From Sanguinoderma infundibulare (Eukaryota; Basidiomycota; Agaricomycetes; Polyporales; Polyporaceae), in the NCBI GenBank assembly GCA_032821775.1, contig JAVLRN010000002.1:4834328-4898327 (forward strand): a stretch of DNA of 64,000 nt, written 5' to 3'. The number at the start of each line of letters is the position of its first letter. Position 1 is the stretch's first letter. The position numbers and the translations under genes are program-made. Below are positions 33,401 to 45,268 of this stretch, in pieces. The notes under the pieces are model-generated. The model was not told where the DNA came from and made no database searches. It saw only the letters and a list, made by a program, of their open reading frames with translations.

Positions 33401-36400
33401 TGCGGTTGGGGCTCTGGATGTTCATGTTATCAGTGTCGTGCATGCCGAACCCCTCCATCCCTTCGACTGACCTTGAGAAAACCGATTGATGCCGATTCTG
33501 TATTGATCTGTCCAGAGTTCCGCACCAGCGACACTATGACGATCTTGGCCTCCTGGCCTTGGAATATGTCGACAGTCCCAAGACGTACCTACAGCGAGGC
33601 TCGGAGCAATTCTCTACCAGGGTACTTGTCTTACTTACGTGTTTGGCGACGAGCACCTCTTCAAGCTCGACCTCTTCATCGAGTCCCTGTCGTGCGAGCT
33701 GTTCTGCGTCCCTCTCGTCGACAGAGACGGCGATCTTGAGGTCTCGCAGTGCTGCGCGAACCTTCTGTAATTGACCGAGATACGCGCACAGGACTGCGAT
33801 GTCTCCAGGTCCGTTGTAGACTCCCTGTCGCAAGAAGTACAGCACGAGTTCTTTGATCATGTCGACCTATAGCTGGCATTATCACACTGTGACCGGGGAT
33901 TAATTATAAATGCTCGCACCTCGAACGTGTTGAACTTTGATACAGAGTCTTCGGTACCGTTCTCCTTGTTGAGGTGACTAAAGAAGTAGACGTCCTTCTG
34001 CATGCCGCGCACAGGTGGGTACCGAGTGACGACTTCGTTGTCTTCGAGCTTAGGATACAGGATCTCCCTATGTCAATCAAGGTCAAGATCAGCTAATATG
34101 CGAGCATCACGCGAATACCACGCTGACCTAATGAAGTGCGAGATTGTCGGACGCATACGACGCTGGACGTTGATCTGCGACATGGGATACCCTGCGTCGG
34201 ACAGACGCTCCATCAAGGACCGGTCAAACTTATATAGCTGATTTCCGATCGCGCTGTCCATAGAGAGAGCTGGAAGTGATGATGATTAGCTGACGCTCCC
34301 TATGTGTGTGTGCTGAAGACGCACTGAATGTTTGCATCGTGGGTCGGAGTTGTTGAGGGTCTCCAATACAGATCAGATGACGAACTAATGAGCATGTCAT
34401 TTTGACTCGTCTCAGTACACCTTGTTTGAACGACGTAGCACATACCGGATGATACGAGAGAAGTGAGAATATGCGCTTCGAGGACTTGCCCAGCTTCCTC
34501 TACCATCAATACCTTCGGAGCAATACTCTAGTGCCAAACGTTCAATATGGGATCAGACGAGCAAGCTGGACATGGTGCAAGACACTCACGTTCAAGAGCG
34601 AAGTAAGGGTTGCAGCACCTGTTACATAGGATGTGAATAGTGCAACGTGCGTGCTTATGATCACTATTACTCACCCGTGGTGGTACATGCGATCAAGTCC
34701 GTTTGGCTGAGAAGGCGACGTCGAATCTGGCGTGCACGGTGAGGGCTAGATAAGAGGCGGCGGAATCTGGGACACAAACCTCATCGCGCATATCATCATG
34801 TTCTTGACATGCTTCCTTGTATTCGTCTTTGAGAGCCTTGTAGTGGTCGAGTTGGGACGAGTACGCGAACCAGCGTATTTTCTTCTCCCACTCCTCCGCC
34901 AATCGAGCACGCTCTGAGAGCGACATCTGCCAAACATTGGAGTCCCTAAAGAGTTCAACGAGAGGCCTGTCCCGGCTGGGAACTTGCGGCATCATCCCCG
35001 CGAAACCGAGGGACTCGAAGAAGGCGCTAGGGTTGGCGAGGAGCGACTGTGGCTGCGACGCGACTTGCTTGCCCTTTCCCTTCTGCGGCGCGGGCGCCGG
35101 GGGCTTCTGCTGTATAAAGGCCACATCGATGCCCGCTCTCCAGATGCCGTACATCGTTCGGGACACCGTGCTGTCCACCGTCTTCTTGTTTTTCCCCTTC
35201 CTCGAGACCTCCTGGAACTCGCCCTGTTCGTCCTCTTCTTCCCACTTCCGAGACGCGAGCTCGAGGATCCAGAATGGCGGGGTGCGAATGAACTCGGAGT
35301 GGTCGGGGTAATGAATGTCGAGATGCTTCTCGATCATCTCCCAGTCGAGTAGCGGAAGCCGGATACTGGTCATCGTCTTCGTCAGCCTCTCTTCCAGCTC
35401 CTTCATCTTTGCGTACTGCCGCTTCATGGATCGGTCAAGCGTCGACACTGCTGCGAGTTTCTCCAACCTATCGAGCGTGTATTCTGCGATCCGCTCATCT
35501 GTTGAGCGAGTGCCGAGACGGACGACCTTCTGGGTGATCCGGGCGTCGAGGACGGATGTGACCATATGGTCGAGCGCATGGTTCGTGTAGGCGATGAGAA
35601 CTGCGCAGGACATGTCAGTCAGTAAAGCGGATCAAAAATCAAATAATGTATAACATATTCACCGATGGGTCGAATCTTGCTGGCGAAGAGCACGCGGAGG
35701 ATCTCCTTCGCGGTGAAGCTCTAGAGGTACGAATGAGATACCGGGGAAACCTCCAAGTCACGGTGGTCCACATACCTTCCCTGTTCCGGGTGGCCTGTAG
35801 CAAGCGCGTTCAGTGATTCATACCGCATATACGACGACAGTTTTACTTACCCTTGAATCAAAGATACCTCCCTGGTCAGCGTGTCCACGACAGCCTCCGC
35901 CTGGCTGGGGTCCAGAATGCTTGATCGGACAAGCTGGTCGCGCGCTCTCCTCACAGCGAGCGGGTTCACGACATCCAGGTCCGAGATCGACTCCCCTTTC
36001 TTCGCCAAGCACTGCAACTTGAACTTGAAGCCCGGCGCGAGTGAATACTTCGGCTGCAAGACCTGGACACCTGCCAGTGACGACCCGCCAGGCGCGATGT
36101 AGCGAGAGAACGGGATCTCCGTCGGCTCGATCGTCTGGAGCTTGTGGAGGAACGGCCGCACGGACTCGAACATGACGCTGTTGTCAACGAGCACCGCGAA
36201 ATCAGTCTTGCTCGTGGAGATGCGGTCCCCCCGCAGCGCCATGAGCTCGACGTTGGTGTCGAAGAAGACGATGCGGACCTGGATGCGGCCCTGGTCGTGC
36301 TTCGCGGACTCAGAGATGTCCTTGCCGTATGATGCAACGACGCCGAGGTAGACGCGGAACGTGCGGTTGGCGACGACGACGAGCGCCACGAGGCTCGAGC

Positions 36401-38456
36401 CCTGTAGACGTTTGCTGTGCTCCCAATACGCGACGCGTTTCTTCCAGTCCTTCTCGCGTGCGTTCCCATTCGGCGGGGCGTCAATGATGAGACCGACGGA
36501 CACGCCCTTGCGTGTGGCCTCCGGCGGCCGTGGGACGAACTCGACATTCGTGTAGAGCTGGAAGAAGACGGAATCACGTCCGGTGGTGCGGAACGCGCCT
36601 CCTTTCTTCTCCACGAGAGTCTCCAATTGGGTCTTCTCTTGCTTTTTACGGCCGCTGGCCCACATCTTGAGCAGATCGTCGTGGAGAGCTGTAAGCGAGG
36701 CGCGCGTTGTTGAGCTGATAAAAGAGCAATGTCAACCAGGACACCATACGAATTTCAAGTTGAGCGCGACTCACATCAACTCCTCCCGCAAAAGACGGAA
36801 TTGGATGTCGAGATGGCGTTCCATAGAGTCTTGTGGAAGGTGATGCGGAGCGTCTGCGCTGAAAACGGGAAGGTACGGAGGCACAGGGCAGAACAATTCC
36901 CCATGGGTCGGAGCGATTCGGATTTCTTCAATGTCGAGGGAGTCGTTGTCGTGTCGCGGACCATCTGGACGGAGCAACCCCGGGGGATCGTACGTCTGGG
37001 AGAGCTGGGCGACGCGAGCTTGACTGCGTTGCTCGGCCGTAAGAGTGGACTTCGGCGTTCCCTTCTGCAGCCGCAAGACAACGCCGGTCTCGCGTTCGAC
37101 GATCGCGGTCAGCCGGTCGATCTCCTCGCGAATATGTCCGATAGCAAGCCGCCGATTGTTAGCGGGAGCTGAGGCGATGGAATCATCGAAGCGAGGTGGG
37201 GACGCAGAGACCCCGTCAGCCCATGTGTCGAACCATTCGGCGAAGTGACGGATGAAATCGGGAATGCCGGAGTTGCTGTGGATAGCGTCCTTGTATCGGT
37301 TGAAATATCTGGTAATGCGTCAATGTTAAGCGAACCTGATATGTAGAATATACGTACTGCAAGAATACCGTGGTCATTGTGCCGAAAACGGTGACGCCAT
37401 CAAGGTTGTTCTGAAGAGACGAGCTCGGATCCTTCCACGAACCGCTGTTGATCAACACGGGAAGGCTTAGTTGTAGTGTCGTGAACACCGCCTCGTGATC
37501 GTTCTTGATAATGGTATATAACATGCTGCGCAACGGTCAACACAAGTTTAAGAGAGACGAGGATGATCGTACTTGATGTGCTTGTGCAACGTCGACTTAA
37601 GGACAAGGTCGGAGGAGAAGAACTGGAAGATCGGGAAGTACCCCCGCTGGAACGAGAGAGCTCCCTGGTAAAAGCTGACAGACACAGGCTCAAACCGGAG
37701 CGCATCCCCAATGCGAAGAAGCGAGTTGCCCTACACGAACATAAGGGAGGAAAAGAAAAGGATGAGCTCTTGGACGCACCTTGACCACGGTCTCCAAAAA
37801 TGCCTGAGCACTCTCCGTGTTCTACGCATCATCCGATAGGTCAGCTCGGGCGACTTGGTGTGCGGGAAGGTAAGAAGACGTACCCAGGTCTTGTTCCTGT
37901 CATTCACGCTCGCCAACACGCGAACGAAACCTTGCACCTGTGCGGCGCTCTCAAATCGATAGGTGTCCCTCAAGAACTCCTTCAAATGGTTGTGGACCTC
38001 GCTCGGGTTGAGAGAGTGTCGATCCTCGCGCACGGACCCAGCGCTAGCAGCGAGTCCCTCCGGTGAGAAGAAGTCAAGGTCATCGTCGTCCTCGCCGTTT
38101 TCGCCGCCCTGTGCTGCGGTAGTCCCATGGGCGCCTGTCGCAGCGGTGCTCTTCTCGTGCCGAAACGAACAGTCGAAACCCCGGTTGCAAGCTCCGCTCG
38201 TCCAGAAAAATTGGCAGACGTTGTGCGGGACGCCTTTCCGTCCTGGGCCACCACCACGACCAGAGGCAGATCGGCCGGGCGTCTGGGAAGCGGGGGTGTA
38301 CGAACGGCTGGGCGACGAGGAAGATGGGCCTGCTGGAGACGACGAGCCCCGCGATGGTGTCGACCTGTTGAGGTCGTGCGAGAACTTGCACTTGTTGCCG
38401 TAGCGACAACCTTGTGCAGTTCCGAGCAGCCTGCACCGGCCAGGTCGCTGGGACAT
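30441..38456 (-). CDS. NFX1/ZNFX1-type zinc-finger RNA helicase
   Basis: Large superfamily 1 helicase with many exons; start ATG at 38456, stop near 30441. Domains in order: two CCCH fingers (both C-x8-C-x5-C-x3-H) in exon 1 (38456-37884); a long N-terminal region (37.8-35.9 kb); the helicase core with Walker A GPPGTGK, IAYTNHALDHM (35.6 kb), the Walker B-like VMVEEAGQVLEAH, QRRMRPTISHFI (34.1 kb), DIFQGQEA and SPNRINVALSRAKHGLFIL (33.4 kb); a run of Cys/His-rich NFX1-type fingers (33.2-32.25 kb); a helical region (32.2-30.75 kb); and a C-terminal RZ-type finger (GHFYNCENGHTFVITE, then CGGAMEEAKCPECNAPIGG). Homologs include animal ZNFX1 and fission-yeast Hrr1, which work in small-RNA pathways and heterochromatin; that role here is inference. 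Walker A lies in a 19-nt exon (35794-35776). Exact exon ends between 37.8 and 30.7 kb were not all fixed. Confidence 0.9.
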
Positions 38457-38939
38457 TGGGATCAGGTGAGTGTCAGTATCTCTGGTGTGGGATACGTGAC
38501 GGAAAACGTTGGGGGTTGGGGTAGATGCGGGGATCGAGAGGGAACTCGAGGTAGGCGGGGTTGACGGTTGAGGACAAGGTGCGAAACGAGGATAGTGATC
38601 TCGCGCTTCCAAAACCACAACCGTTTACCTCGTGTCGTCCCTCGAACCATCCCGATCGAACCCTGTTTGCATTTGCGCGCCAAAGGGGCGCCTACCTGGC
38701 TAGGTGTCCGTTCATTATTCTGCTCTCTTTCATAGGTGAGTATGTAGAACTGCAACAAAAAGCGCACAGAATTTCAGGAAACGTACGATCAAGTCGCTCA
38801 CCTTCATGACGACAATGACGTCTCGTCTCTCATCGCATGCTCTCTCGTGCGCAAGTCCCGCCTTCCTCTCGATTCCACCTCTTCCGAGTCTCGAAGTGCC
38901 CTCTCTCGAAACAGCACCTACAGATAATCATTTACTCCC

Positions 38940-41900
38940 TGTTATCCTGGCTATCTGCCTGCCCCGATATCGCGCCCTATGTGCGCGCATCGAAGATCCA
39001 ATGTCTCGTCGCCGACTCGATGAATGCCTGTGACGACGCGGCCGAGGAAGACAGAGCCTGGGTCGGCCACCAATACCGACGTCGAGGAGGCGCTATCGGA
39101 GATCGATTGAACGCGTGGTCATTGCGTTCGACGTGGTTTCTAATGAGCGAGGGCAGCGGAGCAGGCAAGTCGCGTCGATACTCACGGTTTTGCCTGCCCT
39201 TTGACTAGGCCCTGACGGCGGAGACATTTCTCCAGCTTCATTAAGTTGTAGATCTCGAATACCGCCGGATTCTCGAGGAGTTCGTCGATCCGGATCGGTT
39301 TGAAGAACTTGTTGGCGAGGTACTCCAGCGCTCGTTCGACTCTGTGTTCAGTGGCGAGCCTGAGGTGAGGCAGCCCTACACGTCAGAAGGCCCGCTAGCT
39401 GTTAGAGTACCTTACAGAGTCTTTATGTATGTGCGTGCTCAAGAGTGTCGGAGAGCGTTTCCCAAGAAATAACAGAGACCCAAGTAGCTGTGTCGTTGGT
39501 CGAGTCGGAAGAAATTCTGATGGGCGCCTATTCGACTGCGCTTTGTCACGCCCGCGACGGCGACACACAAGGTCCCATATCGTTCTTCTCAGCCACCATG
39601 ACTGCAACCTCGGCGGACTACTACTGTAAATGTGACCATTCATTCGTCTTCGCGACGCTGATAGTCAACATGACCTCCAGTACACGGCCCGGCCCTCCTC
39701 AGGTTCGAGTATCTTCTTCAAAATTCATCCGAGTCTCCGCTGGCAATATACTATCGCCACTGATTCATATCGTGGATAGATCTGTGTAAAGGTCCATGAA
39801 AAGAGACGTACTTACACCTTCGATCTTCGGCACAGACGCAATCGGCGTGGCTCATCTTGGCTGAAGATCTTCGCACATTCTGCCCCTGCGTATCTTTGCG
39901 AGGAAGTATGAAGGTCAGCGCAGAGCATATTGGAGGCGGATAGTTGAGTGCTGATTATTTCAGCTCAGGATGACTCTCAAGCGGCCACTGTTAGCTTATA
40001 CTGGCTGTCTTCCCGCCCCTCATCGGTTTGAACACCGCAGTACACCCCTCCGGACAGTTTTACTTTGGCAACACAACAACTATAAAATCAATGTGTCCAT
40101 CCCGAACGACCGAGCGATATTCTCGCGGCCAAGGCTGATGCGACGATCGTTGAAGATCTCGCCCCACGGCCGTCCTTCGACCACCGCTTATCGCCTCTCG
40201 TCTTAATGTCGGAACACGTTATCTCTGAGACGCAGCTGGAACCGTCGTGGAAGGCGTTGGGAATGACTCCGAGCACGTATCCTAGGGTAGGCTCAATTTT
40301 ATATCTATTCATCCCTCCGCGCCTTTTGACCCGCCACCGCGCAGAACGCCTCGTTTTTGCGTACCTCGCGCAGTGCAGATGGGTGAAGTACACCATCGTG
40401 TTGGCCAGGTCGCACACGATGGTGTACTTCACCCATCTGGTCACGATCGTGAACGCGATGGTGAACCCGCGCGCAACCGTGCCAGACAAGCTGCAGTCGT
40501 TCATCGTGCAGGAGAGGGAGCGGTGCCGTTTCACGGTTAATGAGCACGCCAGCTACGCGCGCATGCCCGGCTTTGGGCGCATTAACGGGCTTGCAGTCGA
40601 GCTGGACACAGACGTCGACAACGAGTTCATTGCGCATGCGTGGCGGAGCGCGCGGCAGTGGGCGTGGCTGAACCGACTCATCGGCGCGCCCAGCTGAACG
40701 ACGCCCTGAAGGTCATCGCGGAAGAGCGGGGCAGCGTTGCGCGGATCAAGGTGTGGAGCGAGGAAAAGGGGACGGGAATGTCACCGGACACCGCGTACCA
40801 GACACTGGACGTCCTGAAAGAGATGGACGAGACAATGCTCTTAACGGTTTACTCGCTGCGGGTATGTCGTTGTCGTTGTTTCTGATGTTCGACCGAACCT
40901 TCACGTGTGCACAGGTTGAAGATCAGCCAAGTCAATCGGAGAGGATGCGTGAGGCTCTGAGCGTCATCGCGATGGTGATGAATAGCGAGCGATTGCGCCA
41001 CTTCTTGGCCACGGGTAGCGATCGTGAGTCTAAGGTCAGCTTGTACTGGCGTTTACGGAGAACTGACTGCTCTCTGGACAGTGGGATACGCGAACGCCGT
41101 AAATGCGAGTCCGGAGATGCCCCGAGGCCGTAACCACCTCGGGAACACGCTCTACTTCAACTCGCTCCTCCACTACTTGTACACCATCTAGGCTGTGGAG
41201 AGCGATCGGGTCTCTTGTCACGGCCGATGTGAAATCATTGGCTGATAGCAAGTTCACGGATGACGATCTCAAGCGCCACCGCTTCGGTGGACGTCTCGTT
41301 ACGCGGCGCGAGATCCTGCGTTCAAGGAAGTGTACGTACACAGTTTCCCATCTCAAAGCCTGGTGCTTTCGCGTACTCACTCGCCTGAACCCGAACATGC
41401 AGTCGTCAACCTCCTCGCAGACCTCTTCTGGAGCATGGAATTCTGCGAGACGGTTGCAGTGACGTCGGCGATCGAGCTCGCCAAGCTCGCGCTGGTGACG
41501 TCGCAGGACGAGGAGGAGGACTAGACGGAGACTGACAAGGCAGGCACCGAATCCTCAAATGATACTGATGCAACGCTCGTTGATGATCTCACCCCACCAC
41601 CGTCCTTCGACCACCGCTTCTTGCCTCCTACCTTAATGTCGGAACTTCAGCGCCCAAAGAGCTCGACGGGGAGCGTGCTCTGGAGGTGCCTCAGACCGGA
41701 GGGTGAAGATGGACGTTGATCCCAGTGCCGATACCCTTAAGTGTTCGCGCATTTACCTCCGGGGCCGTCGGTTAGTGCTTCGAGCTCCCAGAGTCTGAGC
41801 TTTGGCCTGAAGGTAAGCGGGTTGTTGGGAGAGGATGCGGCGAGCTTCATTGCGGACGCGATCGACTTGTCGTCCTCGTCGTCATCTAAACGACCTGATA

Positions 41901-43332
41901 CGGGCGAAGATGGAGACAAAGGAGAGGTGGATCCGGACGTGTAGATGAAGGATGGCTCGTCGTCGCAGGCGATTGGACCATGAGGAAGCTTCCGTCTCCG
42001 CTACCGCCAAGGAAGGCGAGGCAGACGGACGATTCGGTGATGATGTCCGGTATGTGCTGCTTCCATGGTGCCATAGCTGAGCTCACATGGTACCGGTTTC
42101 ACAAGGGCAGTAACACGACATATCGGAGTACATGCCCAATTGCATGTTCCAGGTCGAGACCGCGTTGCTAGACTAAAGTATGGCTGCTTCGGATGACGAC
42201 AAGACGAGTCCGATCAAGAGGTATAATGCGCATGTCGTTCCCGACATATAGCTGTGGAATGTGAAGCTGACGGGACGCCTTCCTACCTTACAGGTTGTTC
42301 TATGGCAAGAAGCGGCAACGGCTCGTATCGTTATCACTATCCCCCAACGACGTCCCCCGGCACCACTCGTCGATGCACGAAAAGGAGGACCTGTTCTCGC
42401 ACCTGCACGTGAACGTGGCCGATGAGGGGTTCGACCTCTACGACGGGCTCGCGCGATACTTTGATGACGTGGTGAAGATCCGGGGCCAGAAGCGGCGGAT
42501 GGAGGTTTTGATCATCAACTGCCGCCACTGTTGCAGGTCCAGCTTCAGGTTCGCATTTCGTTTCGCACGTCAATTCAATTGCTCGTCGTGCATAGCTGAT
42601 GTAGGGTCGCAGCGAGTACAGTTCAACTGGGAGACGCGGCAGGTGTACAAGTCGCAGGCGAACATCAAGCTTGGGGAGACGATCTACATGGACCAGTTCC
42701 TGGACAGGGCTAACCCGGAGAAGAAGGCGTGCTCGAAGGTGAACCACACCGAGCTCACTGTCGCGCGGGAGCGGGTTCAGAGGCTGGCGTATGGAACGGT
42801 ATGTCTGCGTTCGTGCCGGCATTCGGGAACACGATCGAGTACCTGACGAAGCAGACGGCCGTCGACCTTTCGTTCGACTTGCAGTTGGAGTCGGAGGACT
42901 CGTCGCCTGAAGACTTCGTGCTCTGGCTCTCGAGCGAAGAGACGCTGATCAGCTGCGCGTGGAGCGGGAGCGGACCGCGGACCTGAAGCGGCAGATCGAG
43001 GGGATCTGGCGGGACGAGGCAAGCGCGGCATATGAACTGACGATGGTGTTCGTGCACCGGTGTTCGTCGCCGTTGTGGGGCTACTACTTTTCTCCTCGCG
43101 GAACCTGCCGGAGAGACCGAAGGAGTGGTTCAAGTACAACGACTCGGACGTGAGCGCGGTGGGGTGGGAGGAGGTGCTGGCGGACACGGCGGGGTCGACG
43201 GCGAACCCGTACATGGTGAGTGGCTGATTGACTGTATGAGGGTGACGATTTGATGTGCTGACGATGATCCCGTAGCTGGTCTTTGTGCGGAAACGCTACG
43301 ATGCGATTGACATGGTGCATAGTTTCAACCCA
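38940..43332 (+). pseudogene. Ubp2-like ubiquitin-specific protease, inactivated
   Basis: Plus-strand remnants in the order expected for a fungal Ubp2/USP25-like deubiquitinase: N-terminal segments (near 38.95-39.1 kb and EEFVDPDRFEELVGEVLQRS near 39.27 kb), TGMSPDTAYQTLDVLKEMDE (40.78 kb), QPSQSERMREALSVIA (40.93 kb), the catalytic box GRNHLGNTLYFNSLLHYLYT (41.13 kb), FDLYDGLARYFDDVV (42.43 kb), the RVQFNWETRQVYKSQAN region (42.6 kb), and KEWFKYNDSDVSAV with TANPYM (43.12-43.2 kb). It is clearly broken. The catalytic Cys codon is CTC (Leu) at 41150-41152, an in-frame TAG follows at 41189, the LPPLLQ segment near 42515 is out of frame with what precedes it, and the catalytic GHY is GYY near 43078 with a frameshift just after. 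A 26-bp inverted repeat interrupts it at 40376-40439. Confidence 0.85.
40376..40439. repeat. Perfect inverted repeat, 26-bp arms, 12-bp loop
   Basis: Arms at 40376-40401 and 40414-40439 are exact reverse complements; the right arm fits the coding sequence of the deubiquitinase remnant (VYFTHL), so the left arm looks like an inverted local copy. Lies inside the pseudogene. Confidence 0.92.
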
Positions 43333-44115
43333 CACAGTCTGCAAGACACCGAGCGAAACTCCGAAAGTCCGAGAGCCAGACAGTGGATTGCACCGCTTAC
43401 GGCCTCTATCTCTTCGCGATCGTTGTACCGGGGGGAGGTGCGTGTTTATGTCTACCGATCAATCACCAGTTGCACGACTGACGATTACCCCTCTCAAACA
43501 TTGGGCATTGCATCTCTTGTCGACTTTGTATCCATGCATCAGCAGTAGTGTAGGTTTTATCATTTAACATTCATCGCACATGCACTTTTGCTCATCATAT
43601 CGTCATATCGCTGTCCAAGCGATCGCGAGACTCGATTTTATATATTCAGTTTTGTCACGGCCCATCAACGTTGATCCTCCAAAATATGTCACTATGGAGA
43701 CATCGACGAAGAATGCGAATTGCGAGACATTGCGAGTTGGTCAGCGGGCGAAATGCGAGACCTGCTCGTATCCAGGGCTAATGGAACGACATAGGGATAG
43801 CGAACTAGCGATACAGAATGTTTACAGACCTAATGGAACAAGGCACGCTGGAACAGAGAAAGGTTAGACGAACAAGGACAGGTCACCGTCGAGGGTGAGT
43901 TGGTGAATACGATGCGTGCCGCCCTCCTCTTTGACCCTAATGATATCTCGATGTCAGGGAGGAGGCTGATCGGAACGATCTGGAGGAGGGAGGACATACT
44001 CAGCGGAGGCGGTGACCTCGGTTGGCTGCTCAGCGTCCTTCTGTGTCCAGAGGAACTTGGTAGTCGGCTGGATGAGATGGGATGTTCGGATCAAGTCCAA
44101 CAATATCTCTGTACG
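43333..44115. other. Spacer between pseudogene and subtelomere
   Basis: AT-richer than its surroundings, with short open frames only. A frame at 43900-44124 has no recognisable domain. It ends at the first interstitial telomere repeat. Confidence 0.55.
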
Positions 44116-44117
44116 AA

Positions 44118-44132
44118 GGGTTAGGGTTAGGG
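44118..44132 (+). repeat. Interstitial telomere repeats
   Basis: About two and a half TTAGGG units in the same orientation as the terminal array, at the inner edge of a Penelope-like terminal-repeat fragment. Reads as the scar of a former chromosome end. Confidence 0.85.
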
Positions 44133-44336
44133 AGGAGATGAACACCACGAACGACTATGCTACGAAACGGTTGCCAACGGGGGACTTGGTAGAACCACGT
44201 CCCAGCCCCATTTCGCTTATAAGCTCGTCAGGGCAACCTTAGTATTCCCGTGTTTGCATGGGTTCGCATGAACACTCATTGGATACGGACAAATCATACG
44301 ATGGTCCGTGCGCAATTGCAAATCGAATGCGCAACG
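44133..44336 (-). mobile_element. Truncated Penelope-like terminal repeat
   Basis: Aligns with the start of the 5,071-bp units (50739 onward) at about 90% or better, from the AGGAGATGAACACC block through the hammerhead to CGAATGCGCAACGA, then stops abruptly at about 44336 where a different repeat begins. The RNA 3' side faces inward as in the other copies. It is the oldest-looking and innermost PLE trace here. Confidence 0.85.
44169..44238 (-). ncRNA. Hammerhead ribozyme, type I (innermost copy)
   Basis: Minus strand: stem I GGUUGCC/GGCAACC, core CUGACGA, stem II GC-UUAUAA-GC, GAAA, stem III, then GUU with predicted cleavage before GGCAACC. The pair closing stem III is U-G here rather than C-G as in the terminal units, so the fold is kept despite divergence. 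Confidence 0.85.
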
Positions 44337-44339
44337 ATG

Positions 44340-45268
44340 AACAGGGGGGTTGAGTAGAGGGGATCAGGGTTAGGGCAACGAAAAGCTAGGACTTCGTTGT
44401 TGAAAGTGCACAGACACAGGGGTGCTGCGTCCGCGCGGACATAAGGGTCGTGTGTCTGCGCAGACACATGGGTCATGGCTCCGCGCAGACACATGGGTCA
44501 TGGCTCCGCGCAGACACATGGGTCATGGCTCCGCGCAGACACATGGGCAGTGTGTCCGCGCGGACACAGGGGTCGTGTCTCCGCGCGGACACAGAGGTGG
44601 TGCATCTGCACGGAGGCGCTGTGGGCCGGGCCGGGCCAGGGTTTCCGGGCTTTGTATGTCAATCAAAACATACAGATGTTCCGAGCGGACACCATGAAGC
44701 TGCGTCCGCACAAGCACAAGCAGCAGTCTGCCTTCGAAAGGTCTCGATAAACTGCAGATATATTACAGAAACATATCCTACAACAAATGGAAGAGGATTA
44801 CATGCAGGGGAAACACCAGAAAAATCAACGGAGTTGAAGAGGAAACAGAGTTAAGCTTCAAACTGATCGGACACGGAAGACATGTGGCAGTGTGACACAA
44901 TAAGGTACGGAGGAAGAAGACAGTGCCACATGGGAAGAGAAGAGGTCAGATGCAGAGAGAAGACTGGGTGTCGCTGGTGCCTGGCGGGACTTGGTCGGAG
45001 GAAAAGTGTCGAGTGACAGGGCGGCGATTGGCTGGATTTGAAGTGGAGGGACCGGGAAGGGACATGCCATGAGGCTGGGCACAGGGCATCGATCGATGGG
45101 GGCGATCGAGGATGGAGGACGCGGCGGCGTTCTCTTTCTCCCTATTGCTCACCAGCGACGCAAGCAAACAAGCAGACCGTTCAAGCATAAATCAATCGCA
45201 AGGAGAATCATATGTAAGTGCTAATCGTGGTACGAGGGGAACCATTCTGACACAATTTGCAGATAAGC
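44340..45268 (+). repeat. 5' flank of the subtelomeric gene with minisatellite, first copy
   Basis: Begins with a few bases matching the end of the gene at 49204 (..GGGGTTGAGTAG), followed by telomere-like CAGGGTTAGGG, then a 25-bp minisatellite with core TGTCCGCGCGGACA (about 44420-44600), then about 600 bp leading to the gene. A 5' UTR intron, 45214-45262 (GTAAGT...TTGCAG), ends six bases before the start codon. The block recurs at 49205-50185, with the intron conserved (50119-50167), so it is the gene's repeated upstream region. It is G-rich on this strand. Confidence 0.75.

Noticed and set aside
44420..44600. Possible CRISPR-like array of 25-bp repeats
   Set aside because: Units abut with no unique spacers, and the sequence is fungal; it is a minisatellite.
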